A stretch of DNA of 64,000 bases from Symbiodinium natans (taxonomy: Eukaryota; Sar; Dinophyceae; Suessiales; Symbiodiniaceae), in contig CAJNDS010001557.1 in the NCBI GenBank assembly GCA_905221605.1, forward strand, positions 167,501 to 231,500. The letters run 5' to 3'. Of the stretch, positions 33,593-44,100 are shown piece by piece (within the stretch, counting starts at the first letter, position 1; each line of letters starts with the position of its first letter). The translations under genes were made by a program, and so were the position numbers. The notes below the pieces were generated by a model that worked only from the letters and a program-made list of their open reading frames with translations, did not search any database and had not been told where the DNA came from.

Positions 33593-36500
33593 TCACTCAA
33601 AAAGGAAGCGCGAGTGCTTTGCAAAGTCGATGGCAAGACTGGCTTGCGCCGGAACCACGATGTTCCCTAGAGCATGCAAACGGCGCTTGTCAAGCTTTGA
33701 GCTGTCCTTTGCCAGCCAGGTGTGGACAGGCGGCTTGCCTTCTGGGTTAAACGGCCGCTCGCATGCCTGCATGAGGTCCGCAACCGACTTGGGCTTGAAC
33801 TCCTGCCGTTGCAGTTTCACAACAACTGAAGATCTGTAATTTTCTCGTCACTGCTGAGACCGTCCAGGAGGACAGGTTGTTTATTACCAGGCTTCAACTA
33901 CAGCAACCTCCGAAGATCCCTGAATCCGGTCGTCTCAGTCCTTGCTCACGACGTGGCCCTCCTTGCACGCAAAGATGAAGACTCTTCGGCGCAGGACCTT
34001 TGTCGAAGGGCTTAGTTTGATATTTTGTAGGGCAGTATAGGGTTTAGGGTGAAGTTTGGGGGCTTTAGGGTTTTGGATTTAGCGTCTTTCCCAGGAACGG
34101 GGGCTGGCCTGCGATGTTGTTAGAGTTCTCTCGGGCCAGGGTATAGGGTTGGGGTTGAGTTGATGGAGCATTTAGGGGTTGACTACTTGGTGAAGGTTGC
34201 GGTTGCCTTTACAGGGTTTAGGGTTTAGGGTTTATAGGGTTTAGGGTTTAGGGTTTAGGGTTTGGGGATTTAGCGTCTTTCCCAGGAACGGGGGCTGGCC
34301 TGCGATGTTGTTAGAGTTCTCTCGGGCCAGGGTATAGGGTTGGGGTTGAGTTGATGGAGCATTTAGGGGTTGACTACTTGGTGAAGGTTGCGGTTGCCTT
34401 TAGGGTTTAGGGTTTAGGGTTTAACGGGGGCTGGCCTGCGATGTTGTTAGAGTTCTCTCGGGCCAGGGTATAGGGTTGGGGTTGAGTTGATGGAGCATTT
34501 AGGGGTTGACTACTTGGTGAAGGTTGCGGTTGCCTTTGGGGTTTAGGGTTTAGGGTTTAGAGTTTAGAGTTTAGGGTTTAGGGTTTAGGGTTTAGGGTTA
34601 AGGGTTAAGGGTTAAGGGTTTAGGGTTTAGGGTTTAGGGTTTAGGGTTTAGGGTTCAGTCCTACCTAAACCCTAAACCTTAAACCCTAAACCCTAAACCC
34701 TAAACCCTAAACCCTAAACCCTAAACCCCCCCTAAACCCTAAACCCCCCTAAACCCAAAACCCAAAACCCAAAACCCAAAACCCAACACCCCCCAAAACC
34801 CTAAACATGGATTTTACACTTCTTCGACATTTCGGGAGAGGTTGGGCTGTAGCGACGCTCCTATTTCACGATCTAGGCCCGACCTCAGAGTTGAACAGTT
34901 TTCATGGTCGCACGACATATAGTAACAGTAATGACATACTACACATCTCATTCGTTCTGAACCCAAGGCACGCCAGTTTTCCTGCGATCACATCTGATCT
35001 GCACATACGCTGCATCATAGCCACCCAAGATTGACAATCATGCTTCCCACTTTTGGTTTTTTGGCGAGGGGCCCAACGATGCCTATGCCCAGAATTGGGG
35101 TGCAGTGAGTAGTCTGAGTTGAAGGAGCACGATTGAGGAACTTGTTACTACCGTGCAAAACTGGCTGTCAGCAGGCAGATGCCACCATCATTCAAGGCCC
35201 TTGTGGACGACGAAGCCTGGCCGTCTCGCCTCCTCGACGACAACCACAGGAGGGCTCGTACTGCCGATTGACATATCCGAAGCATACCGAGCAGCGAAGA
35301 CCCGCCCGAACCAACATTTTGGCAGAGACATTACCCAGAGGGCGGGTGCTTGCGGGGCGCGTCAAAGGGGCAGTCGATGAAGTTGAGGCTGTCACTGTCC
35401 TTCCCAGCGGCTCGGTGGCATAGTCCAGGAAAGAGTTGAAGGCCTCGGCCTGGAGCCTGGGGGAGCACGTAGGGTGGACGGGTACTTGCCGGCTCCACCG
35501 CACTGAAAGTAGTTGCTGGCAAAGAGGGCGAGCGTCGAACCCGCTGGCATAATTGGACAAGGCTTGCACCGCTTCATGGTCAAGGAAGCGCAGGCACCAC
35601 ACTCCCTGCCAGGGGTCCTGCGGCGGAATAGCTCGCATGATGGCACTGACCAGCCGTCGGTGTCGTCTGCGGTCCAGGAAGCTGGCGTAGAAATTCTGAA
35701 GAAAAGCGGCGGTCACGAAGCGGGGGTCCCTCAGAGAGCCTGCTCGGGGCGTGCCAAGCCATGTGACTAACGGAGCAGCAAGGTCTGGTGGAAGGGGCTG
35801 TCGGAAGATGCGCAATGCTGCTCGATAATCACTGGCCAACTCTTCCAGAAGGTGGATCGGTAGGCCCTGAAGTTGCTCCTGCAGCCAAGGACCATGACCA
35901 ATGCTGCCATGTCGGCCTCGAGACTCCACCGCACGTCGGTCCGCTTCCTCGAGGCTGACACCGTTCCAGACGTGCGTCTCGTGAGTAGCAATCACCAGCA
36001 GCTCGCGGGCCAGCGCTTGCCAGCCTACGCCGACTGAAAAGAGGCAGGTGACATTCTGCACTGATTGCAGCTCCGGGTGCAGGAACTCCGCAAACGCCAT
36101 CCGGCGGCAGTGGATAGGCTCTAGTCTACAAAGTATCGATCAAGGGACTCGTACCCCTAAGGTTGTACCCCTAAAGGTTCTCCTGAGTTAAGAAGGGTGC
36201 AACCTTAAGGGTCCAAGGTAGAGCCCCGCCCCTAGAATCGAAGCCCAGCGAAACAAAAGGCTAAGGGCACAAGAGGGGCTGCAGCAGGCGTAGGTGTATT
36301 TAGGGTTTAGGGTTTAGGGTTTAGGGTTTAGGGTTTAGGGTTTAGGGTTTAGGGTTTAGGGTTTAGGGTTTAGGGTTTAGGGTTTAGGGCTTAGGGTTTA
36401 GGGTTTAGGGTTTAGGGTTTAGGGTTTAGGGTTTAGGGTTTAGGCTTTAGGCTTTAGGCTTTAGGCTTTAGGGTTTATTATTTCAGCTTGTAATCGAGCC

Positions 36501-36648
36501 CTTGTCTGGGGACCCCGCGTTCAGTCCAACCATTCTCCCTGTGCACGAAACCCATTGCACATTGAAGTGCCTCTTCTTCAGCTCCTGCCCAGGCAGTGCT
36601 CTTTAACCCCCAAGACCTAAAACCTAAATACCTAAAATAGAACCTTTA

Positions 36649-36696
<48 letters not shown>

Positions 36697-39600
36697 CAAC
36701 CCCCACATGTAATCGCAAGTTGAACTGCATCTTCTTCAGCTCATGCCCGTAGTAACTCTGACTGACAGTTAGTGATTTCCGACATAAACAATGATAAGTT
36801 ATGCATGCAAAGTGAACCCTAAACTACCCTAAACCTATTTACCCTAGCCACCTAAACCCTTAAAAAACTCCAGACTCCAAATGTAAACCTAAGCCTGATA
36901 AACCCTAAAGCCTAAAACTACCTAAACCGGGCTTGGGCCTCCAGCAGATACTCCATCACGGGCCGCATCTTGACGCTCAGGAGGTTGTGCACGTTTTCAA
37001 GGACCAAAAAATGCCTTGGCGAAGAGAGAGGTTCGCACAGATTCAATGGACTGGACCGACTCACTTCCATGTCGAACGCTGCAAGACAACCTAATTTAAG
37101 CACAACGAGCAGCGCGTTCACGCATAGGTCCAGCAGTCTGAAGAAGTGGCGACACAGCGCTGAGCGATCATCTCCCAATCCTTTCTGCGCCCCTCCCTGG
37201 CAGATTCCCTCAGTCAGCAGGTCAGCAGGCCGTACAATGACAACTGTCCATGTTCCAGCAACAAGGTTTGCATCATCAATACACAAGTCATGTCTCAGCT
37301 GCCTGGCAGGGGAATCCACCCACCAATCCTTGCACCGCATCAGCCATCTCCTTGTCCGGCTTGAAATCCGTCACGTCGCGGAACAGCGGGGCATCCGCCA
37401 AGAGCTTGTCCTCCATCCTTTGAAGCAGGATGGAGGAACAAAACTCATCTCGCTCCACCTGAGTTTTGGATGCAGGCACAACTTTCAACAAATTCAGTTC
37501 CCAAAATGCAACAACAGTCGGCAACTGATTAGGATGCTCACGTACGCCACCGGTCGCACGAGCCTGGGCTATGACAGCAACCTCTCCACACAAAACACAA
37601 GCCTTCAGACATGGCAATGTGCGTGGCAATGGCAAGCGAGTGGCCGTCGCAGGCCAAGATCCAACCCGCCAACGCCAGCGAACAGCGAGATGACCGATAA
37701 GGATCTGGCCTCAAAGATCATGGAAAACTTTTGAAGTGACGTCGCACGGCTGAACTTGGGCTGAACTTACATACTTTGCACGTCCTTGCCTCGGGCTCCG
37801 GAAAGAGGCACTTGAACTCAGCCATTGAAACCACTCCAGGCTGCGGCACTGTCCAGTTCGCTGGCAAACCTCGGCTTGACTGTGACAGGGACCCTTCTTG
37901 GACTGAGGTCAGGATGACATGATCTAGGGTTTCTTTCAACTTAGTAATGTCGGTAAGCATGCTGGAGCAGAACGCCGCCTCCTCTACTTTTCAAGCCGGC
38001 ACCGAAGCATTGCGCATCAAAACTGTTGCCGCTGACAGAACGCGACGCTGCCCTGCTCTCACGGAAACCCAGGCTCGCCTGCGTGGCTGCTGCTATGTTC
38101 TTCTTGCCCATGGCTGACCCCCATGACACTCTCCTCCTTCTTTCTGCGCTTTCTGGATCCGTGGCTGCCACCACTAGCAGCGACGTCATCAGAGTCATCC
38201 TCGGCCTGGGCCGCCATTATTCTTTGCAGCATCGCAATGATGATGTTGGCCTTGTCCTGCAAAGTCTTGAGGGCCTGTCCACGTCGAATCATATCTGCAC
38301 GGTACTCTGCCAGCCACGAATCGAGGACGAAGTCTTCCAGGCATTCTCGACAAATGCACCGGCTGCACTTGCCAGTTCGCGGCATGACGGCACACACTAG
38401 AACTAGACTGACAGGATCCTACAACTCCAACAGAAAACACTCTGAAACTCCTGGACTGCGCTGACCGCTGTTCTGTATTGCCTTATTGCATGTTGGGACA
38501 CTGACGCATACTGAGCACGCCCGCGCAACAGCTGCTTCAAGGTCAAAGCAAGACAACAGGTGACTGAACGAACAATCACTGTCACCTGACAAGCAAAATT
38601 TGCAGCCCAGAAACCTGACAGATACTCGGCAACACGCGGCGTGAGGTGCCGTCCGCGCGGGACACCGGCATTCTGGCACATCTTCTTGTAGTGGTCCCAG
38701 AAATAGATTTGCGTAGCCAGGTCCTGCCAGAGAGGAGGAGGTTGAGTTTCGAGTTGCGGGAGGTATTCGATCATTGGTGATTATCATTATACTGTCGGTA
38801 GTTACTCAAAAATCACAGGATAGAGTTAGAGGAGTAGAGGCACTTGGCGCGTACTTTGCCCTGTCTATTGAAGCAGGCCCTTCTGATCACGGCAGCGCCC
38901 ATCTGAGATCCTTTGGGAACAAAAACAGACTAAAGAAGAACAACTACGACCCCAACACGCCGAGTGCTCGAGATGTAACATACTTAGGCTACGTCACAGC
39001 TACTACTTGGTTCAATCCGTCAGCCCAGCCTTTGAAATCCCGACAAGACCCAAAACATCTAATAAATGCCTTCAGCCCCGAAGTTACACAGTAGTCAAGG
39101 CCAAACTGCTGCGCTCCTGCTTGCCACGCACCGAAAGGTAGCCCACCGTGGCATGCACAGTGCTGCTGAAGCACCCTCAGACGCAAGGCGCGCCGCACGA
39201 CTTGCAACAAAGCTAAAACGATGCAACAGAGTTAGAAGCTGAAGTCTTCAGGTCTGGACTGATACTCCCAAAGGAGTCCTTCACGATGGGTTTCTTCACC
39301 AGATTCTTGGTCTTGGGCTTCACGCCCTTCTTGAGCTCCGGCACCTGAAAGATTGTGATCGTGCTCAGTATTTAAGCAACAGCAGAAACAAACTGCCCTG
39401 ACTAACTACGACAAGACGCGAGCCGGATCTTCATTGGGCCCACGTCTGGCTGACACGCCGGTTTCCAGGTCTCCATGGTGCCCTTGCCCTTCCAATTGAA
39501 CTTGCCGTAGGCAGGAAGCGGCTTCAGAGCTGGAGCCTGAAAATGGAAGTCACATTCAAATTGCGTCTGAAAATGAAATAAACAGACAGACATGACTGCC

Positions 39601-39790
39601 AGCAAAAAAAAACTCCTTATCCACCAGCTCATCATCACATTCATCGCCAGGTTCAAGACCCGAACCAGGACCATCACCGCCATGATGGTCATTGTCATCC
39701 GAACCAGGAGCAGCTTCAGAATCACTGCCATTCGCCGTCATCTCGTCACTGCAGTCAGTGACAAAGTTCAACAACGGACATTGAGTCATG
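33593..39790 (-). CDS. Cytosine-5 DNA methyltransferase, multi-exon
   Basis: Catalytic motifs are clear: motif I SLFAGVGGLDLGL (about 37660-37700), LLQRMEDKLLADAPLF, motif IV GGFPCQ with the catalytic Cys (37303-37320), GICQGGAQKGLGDDRSAL (37160-37208), motif VI FLVLENVHNLLS (about 36980-37015), a motif VIII-like FNVQWVSCTGR (about 36520-36570), and motif X RLHALGNIVVPAQ near the stop at 33593. A GC-AG intron spans 37302-37209 and joins GFPCQ to GICQ in frame. Upstream exons probably begin with MTQCPLLNF at 39790 (acidic N-terminus), then 39400-39540, 39240-39345, 39090-39215, 38587-38774, 38060-38395 and 37760-37960. The family methylates CpG or other cytosines in the nucleus. The link between motif VIII and motif X crosses telomere-like arrays and is uncertain. 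Lying inside the TIR element, it could modify the element's own DNA or resist host silencing. Confidence 0.8.
34076..34537. repeat. Triplicated 115-135 bp segment separated by TTTAGGG
   Basis: Copies at 34076-34210, 34266-34401 and 34424-34537 (truncated at one end) share CTGGCCTGCGATGTTGTTAG and GAGCATTTAGGGGTTGACTA. They are joined by short TTTAGGG runs. On the minus strand the unit is open (…TLARENSNNIAGQPPFLGK…), so it may be a triplicated exon. Confidence 0.85.
34547..34805. repeat. Convergent telomere-like arrays (TTTAGGG then CCCTAAA)
   Basis: About 15 TTTAGGG units run to 34655, then TTCAGTCCTACC, then about 10 CCCTAAA units and variants (CCCAAAA) to 34805. The change of strand makes a head-to-head junction with a spacer of only about 10 bases. 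Confidence 0.9.
35192..36100 (-). CDS. Unidentified 302-residue ORF within the methyltransferase gene span
   Basis: One uninterrupted frame begins MAFAEFLHPELQS and ends RRPQGP with a stop at 35192. It is Leu/Ala/Arg-rich and near the C-terminus has a possible zinc site CSVCFGYVNRQYEPSCGC. I recognise no family. It lies between methyltransferase motif VIII and motif X on the same strand, so it could be a nested intron gene, a large extra exon or a retroposed copy. Confidence 0.5.
   Translation of the reverse strand: MAFAEFLHPELQSVQNVTCLFSVGVGWQALARELLVIATHETHVWNGVSLEEADRRAVESRGRHGSIGHGPWLQEQLQGLPIHLLEELASDYRAALRIFRQPLPPDLAAPLVTWLGTPRAGSLRDPRFVTAAFLQNFYASFLDRRRHRRLVSAIMRAIPPQDPWQGVWCLRFLDHEAVQALSNYASGFDARPLCQQLLSVRWSRQVPVHPTCSPRLQAEAFNSFLDYATEPLGRTVTASTSSTAPLTRPASTRPLGNVSAKMLVRAGLRCSVCFGYVNRQYEPSCGCRRGGETARLRRPQGP
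36298..36478. repeat. TTTAGGG telomere-like array
   Basis: About 25 units, the last few changed to TTTAGGC. It lies within the methyltransferase gene span, downstream of the motif VIII-like exon. Confidence 0.9.
36652..36693. repeat. (CT)n microsatellite
   Basis: About 21 CT units lie between two similar candidate exons of the methyltransferase gene. Confidence 0.9.
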
Positions 39791-39794
39791 GCAA

Positions 39795-39970
39795 ACACTT
39801 CCTTCTCGGTCTCTTTCTCTTTCATCTCTTTCTCTTTCGTCTCTTTTTCATATCTTTCTCTTTCATCTCCTTCTCTTTCATCTTTCACCTCTTTCTCTTT
39901 CATCTCTTTCTCTTTCACTTGCTCTTTCTCTTGCTCTTTCTCTTTCTCTCTCTCTCTCTCTCTCTCCCCC
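39795..39970. repeat. CTTTCT-rich microsatellite
   Basis: TCTTTC/CTTTTT motifs grade into (CT)n. The Lys/Glu-rich minus-strand frame through it is probably an artefact upstream of the true start at 39790. Confidence 0.8.
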
Positions 39971-40184
39971 CTCTCTTCTCTCACTCTTGGTCACTGTCTG
40001 TGTGAGGTCCAGACTCACTCAGCACATTCACGTCTTGCATGCGCAGTGCCATGGCTCCACCAGCAATTCGTGAGCTATTTATGGTTGAAGGCTATGTTTC
40101 AACACAGGATGGCACGAGATCGAAAAGCCTGGCTATGATCTGACGCCCGAGCTGTGGCCTCGCATCCTCTCTGTTTTTTTTTCG

Positions 40185-40282
40185 GGTTTAGGGTTTAGGG
40201 TTTAGGGTTTAAAGGTTTACGGTTAAGGGTTAAGGGTTTAGGGTTTAGGGTTTGGGGTTTGGGGTTTGGGGTTTAGGGTTAA
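40185..40282. repeat. TTTAGGG telomere-like array
   Basis: About 12 units with TTAAGGG and TTTGGGG variants near the right end of the 28-kb element. The remaining sequence from 40290 to 40960 shows only a weak minus-strand open frame (40334-40705) that I cannot assign. Confidence 0.85.
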
Positions 40283-40960
40283 GTAAGTTTGCCACCGCAT
40301 GACTCATGCCATCAACATAATACTACAGTCAACTTACGTGGCTGCATCTCGGAGGTTGACAGACATGATGTCAGACTCAGACATTGAATGGATGCAAACT
40401 GCCATGCTCCAACTTGTCGACTGCCTGCAATTGCGGAAGTTGAGCTTCCGACGAAATAGCATCCAAACGAGGTGGCTCCACACGCCGCCGCAACTTTGGC
40501 GAGAAAACATGTCATTATGGGGATATGGGGCTCTGGAATGATTATAATGTTTGGTCTTGGAACGAACGGTTTGTGGACTTAACGTTTGGGACAAGAACTT
40601 TTGTATTTTGTTAGAACCCCGCTGATTCCGCATGAGACGCAGTCTGTCTTGGACTAAGAAAAGCCACGACAAGTCAAGGCCAATTTCGAGTTGGGAAAAC
40701 CCCACAAATTTCAGGAAAGCCTGGGTGACTAGATTTGGTGACGTTACTCAACAAAACATGCTAACAAGTTCAAGGCGATCGTCGCCTCTCTAAACTTCAG
40801 GCAGGGGAACAGGCTCAGTTTACAAATTGTAGGCATTCTTTTTCTTTGTTGACACCCCAGACTCAGATCGTTCATGTCCGAAGGCCTAAACCCTATTTTT
40901 CTTGCACGCTTGAAGCCTTATAAGCCCTGTTTTTCCCTCGGCACGCGCTAAGCCAACAGT

Positions 40961-41102
40961 CATCAAGGGCATCAGCGCTGTTAAGTTGAAAGCGCGGGCA
41001 TCATTGAGCATCAGAATCATGGCGGCATCGGCAGGTAGCTAGGGCACTGGGCCCGGGTACCCCGGTTGTAAAACGAGACCCCGATTAGCAGGAAAAGGGC
41101 TT
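40961..41102 (-). repeat. Right terminal inverted repeat of the 28-kb element
   Basis: Inverted partner of 12841-12974. It supplies the premature stop codon of the upstream polyprotein segment at 41085. Confidence 0.85.
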
Positions 41103-44100
41103 AAGCTCCTGCAGCACCTGTCGAGTCGAATCAGTGCTTATCGCAGTCTTGACAACCTTGATAAACGTTGTGACATGGCTAAGGACTGTCTTGTAGCTCT
41201 CCGCACTCCTTGCTGGCAATAGGCTTTCCACCACACCTCGAAACAGCTCCCGAACTCTGACTTCAGGAAAACCATATGGGCTGGATGGTGCCGCAACTGC
41301 CGCCAAAAGGATAGCTGGCACTCCAAATTCCACCCACGCAGCAATGTTCGCATTCGTGGCGACCATGCCTTGCTCCAATCGTCCAGGAAGAGGTTGCCCT
41401 CTCAATGATCGCAGCGCATGACATGTCGTGCGCAAAGCAGTCATCCCATTGCCAACGGGGATGTTGATGCCCGATCTCTGGTACGGCAGGGAGAAGAGGT
41501 CTTGAGGTCGCGACCATGGAACATGCGGAGGAATGGGCCTCTGCTGTTGTCCGTCCACGCTGGTTCTAGGACCGGCGGAGCCGAGTCCCTTCCCCAGATG
41601 CAGATCCGAGCCGGCGGAGCCGAACCCCTCACTGCACTTTGGATTAGGGTCGGAGGATCCGAACCCTATTCCTGGCGTAGGACAAACGATTATGCAAGTA
41701 CCTTGGAACTCATGTTGCACCTGGCTTTTACTGCAACGCAAACTGACATGAACAAGTACACATGAAGCTGCCACATGAACACTCTGAGCAGAGCCCCTGC
41801 GGATATTGCGAGCTTCATCACGCCATGCGTTGTGCAACAGCTTTGCCATGTGTGGTGTGTAGTTTCCTGCCTCCTTGAGCGCCTGACCTCTTGGTGTGCC
41901 ATGTTCATGTGTGTTATCGCACGTGACCCCTTTGAGGTTCAACATGGTTGACACATTCGTGGCGATACACCATGCTTTGAGTAAAGGAATGCCGTCTTTG
42001 TCAACAACACCCATCATGCAACCGTCAATTCGTGCAACACGCAATGAATGCTGCTTTATTAGGGCTTGAACTTCGGGCCAACTCCAATACAAACAGGTTT
42101 TCGGCAACTCAAAAGCGATTTTGGGGGAAAATACCGCCAGCTTTCGCAAAAGGCGTTTGAGAGCTTTCAGTAAGTCCCTAAATTTCTTCCGATGTTCCTT
42201 TCCCTTTTCAGTTTCACCCCCCATTTCGTTCACCTTGATCCAATTGGACCCCCCAGTGCACGGAAGAGAAGCAAACACAAGAATCGGACATTTGGGATCG
42301 GATTTTCGGAATCGTTCCGCCTCCTTGAGGATGTTGCTTTCACATGCCTTGGTTTGGGCTTGGAGAGCTTCATGCACGCGCATGACGTGAGCTCCCCTTG
42401 TAGCACTCGAGGATTTACCCAAGCTACTGTCCTTAGAGCAACAGAATTCAATGATCATCCTGTCCTTACCCGACGGTAACTTCTCAACAGAACTGCAGGC
42501 CTTGGGGTCCTCAACCTTGGCGTCCCGCTCAGAAAGCATTTTCAACAAGAGGCGTGACACTTTACTGGTTCTCTTTCCACACCCATCCCCGTGAGTCTCG
42601 ACAGCTTCACGTGATGCATGATGATGTTGCATGCCGCACACACCCTTCACGTTTTCAGGGGCTTTGAGTCCATGAATGAGAAACTCAGTAGCTTCGTTGA
42701 CATACACGATGTTCGGGGCCCCGCTTCCCTGTGGAACGCAGATCCTCCGACCGTGGCAGCAATCAGCAATTGTGAATCTCTCCCACTTCATGCAATCAAC
42801 TATGTTTTTGTACTGTGCCGACTTTCGAAACTTCGGCTTGTCAGGAACCTCGACGATAGTAGTCGCCCCTTTCTTCCGGGCCTCAAAGACTAAGTCAATG
42901 ACCTCCCCCCAGGGGTAATCTACGACGCCTCGGTCCTCATAACAGCGTTCTCTAGGATCAACATCAAGCCAAGAAGCTCGATTCAGCGCCCCTGCTCCTA
43001 TGAACAGAACGTTCCGAAGATCCTTGAACGACCATTTAATGATGTCTTTGCAGTACTGGTAGGCGCCGCGTGCATCCGCTTCCGGCACGCAGATGACGTT
43101 GACGTCCGGCGGTGCATACGTCTGCCACCAGTTATCCTCTTCCAGACCTACGAGCAACCACACGCGAGGGCTACTGTTTTCGACATCCGAAGCTTTGATC
43201 GTCATGGAAAACCCTATAGCCCCGCTGAGCGAGTCACTCCGTGCCTTAAACATCTCTTTCCCGTGCTTGTCTTGGAAAGCGACTTCATGATTACCAGTCC
43301 CAGCACGAGTCACCTCGATGAATTCGGGCACGAATGTAGATTGAGGAAAATCTGCTTCTTTTGCGGCGCGCGCAACAGCGACGACGGTAGATTCGAGCGC
43401 AGGAATTTCGTTGATATCACCCCCCATGCCTTCAGACCCAGCGCGAAAAACACCCCCATACCCCCCATGGGCGGCGCGGACCACTAAGTCGCACACTTGC
43501 CTACAGAGCGCGGGCGAATCGCGAACGCGACAGCGCGAACAGTCGGGCAGCGAGGACGCAGACACGGCAGGCGACGCGGTGCGGTGCACACGCGTCGTCG
43601 CCGCCGAGCCCCGTTGGAAGTGATATTGAAACACAGCGCGCTCGACATACCGATCGAATTTCTGAGGTTCCGACGGGATAGGGACCTCATCCTCGATACG
43701 ATGCCATTGCCCTTCACGCAGAATCCACGTGGACCGCAAATACTTCCCCGGTCGCAAAGCACTGGGGACGCCGCGGAGCATGCGCGGGAACTTCACCACC
43801 AAGATCGGATCAGTACTGTCCGTTTCCTGGACACCCTCCTTACTGGACAAACCGGCCCTATACAGCTCCTGGGGCAAGATAGGTGTTTGCGTGTAAGGAA
43901 AACATGGAACCTCGTTCTTAAACGAGTAGTGCTGATGACCTTTCTCATCAGCCGATTGTTGGTGTGTAGCCTTCATCATGTCCATGACCTCAACGCTCGA
44001 AAGCATCGTGGGAGGCATGATGTTAATTAGCTGACACGCGTGAGCCCAGGAGACGTAGTCTTTAAAGGCCTTCGTATGGATATCGGCCGCCATTTTGGCG

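Larger units (their letters stand above)
12841..41102 (-). mobile_element. 28.3-kb terminal-inverted-repeat element inserted in the polyprotein gene
   Basis: The left end (12841 inward) and the right end (41102 inward, reverse complement) share about 130 bp of inverted repeat, including TTTTCCTGCTAATCGGGG and TTTTACAACCGGGGTACCCG. AAGC is present just outside both ends (12837-12840 and 41103-41106). Removing the segment plus one AAGC restores an uninterrupted polyprotein frame, strong evidence for a clean insertion. The interior encodes a cytosine-5 methyltransferase, a DDE/DUF7869-like protein and two unidentified multi-exon genes, all on the minus strand. The transposase and superfamily are not established. 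Four-base duplications occur in Chapaev, Sola and some Academ elements, among others. Confidence 0.82.

Noticed and set aside
39795-39970. Lys/Glu repeat protein on the minus strand
   Set aside because: It is the translation of a CT-rich microsatellite upstream of the likely start at 39790.
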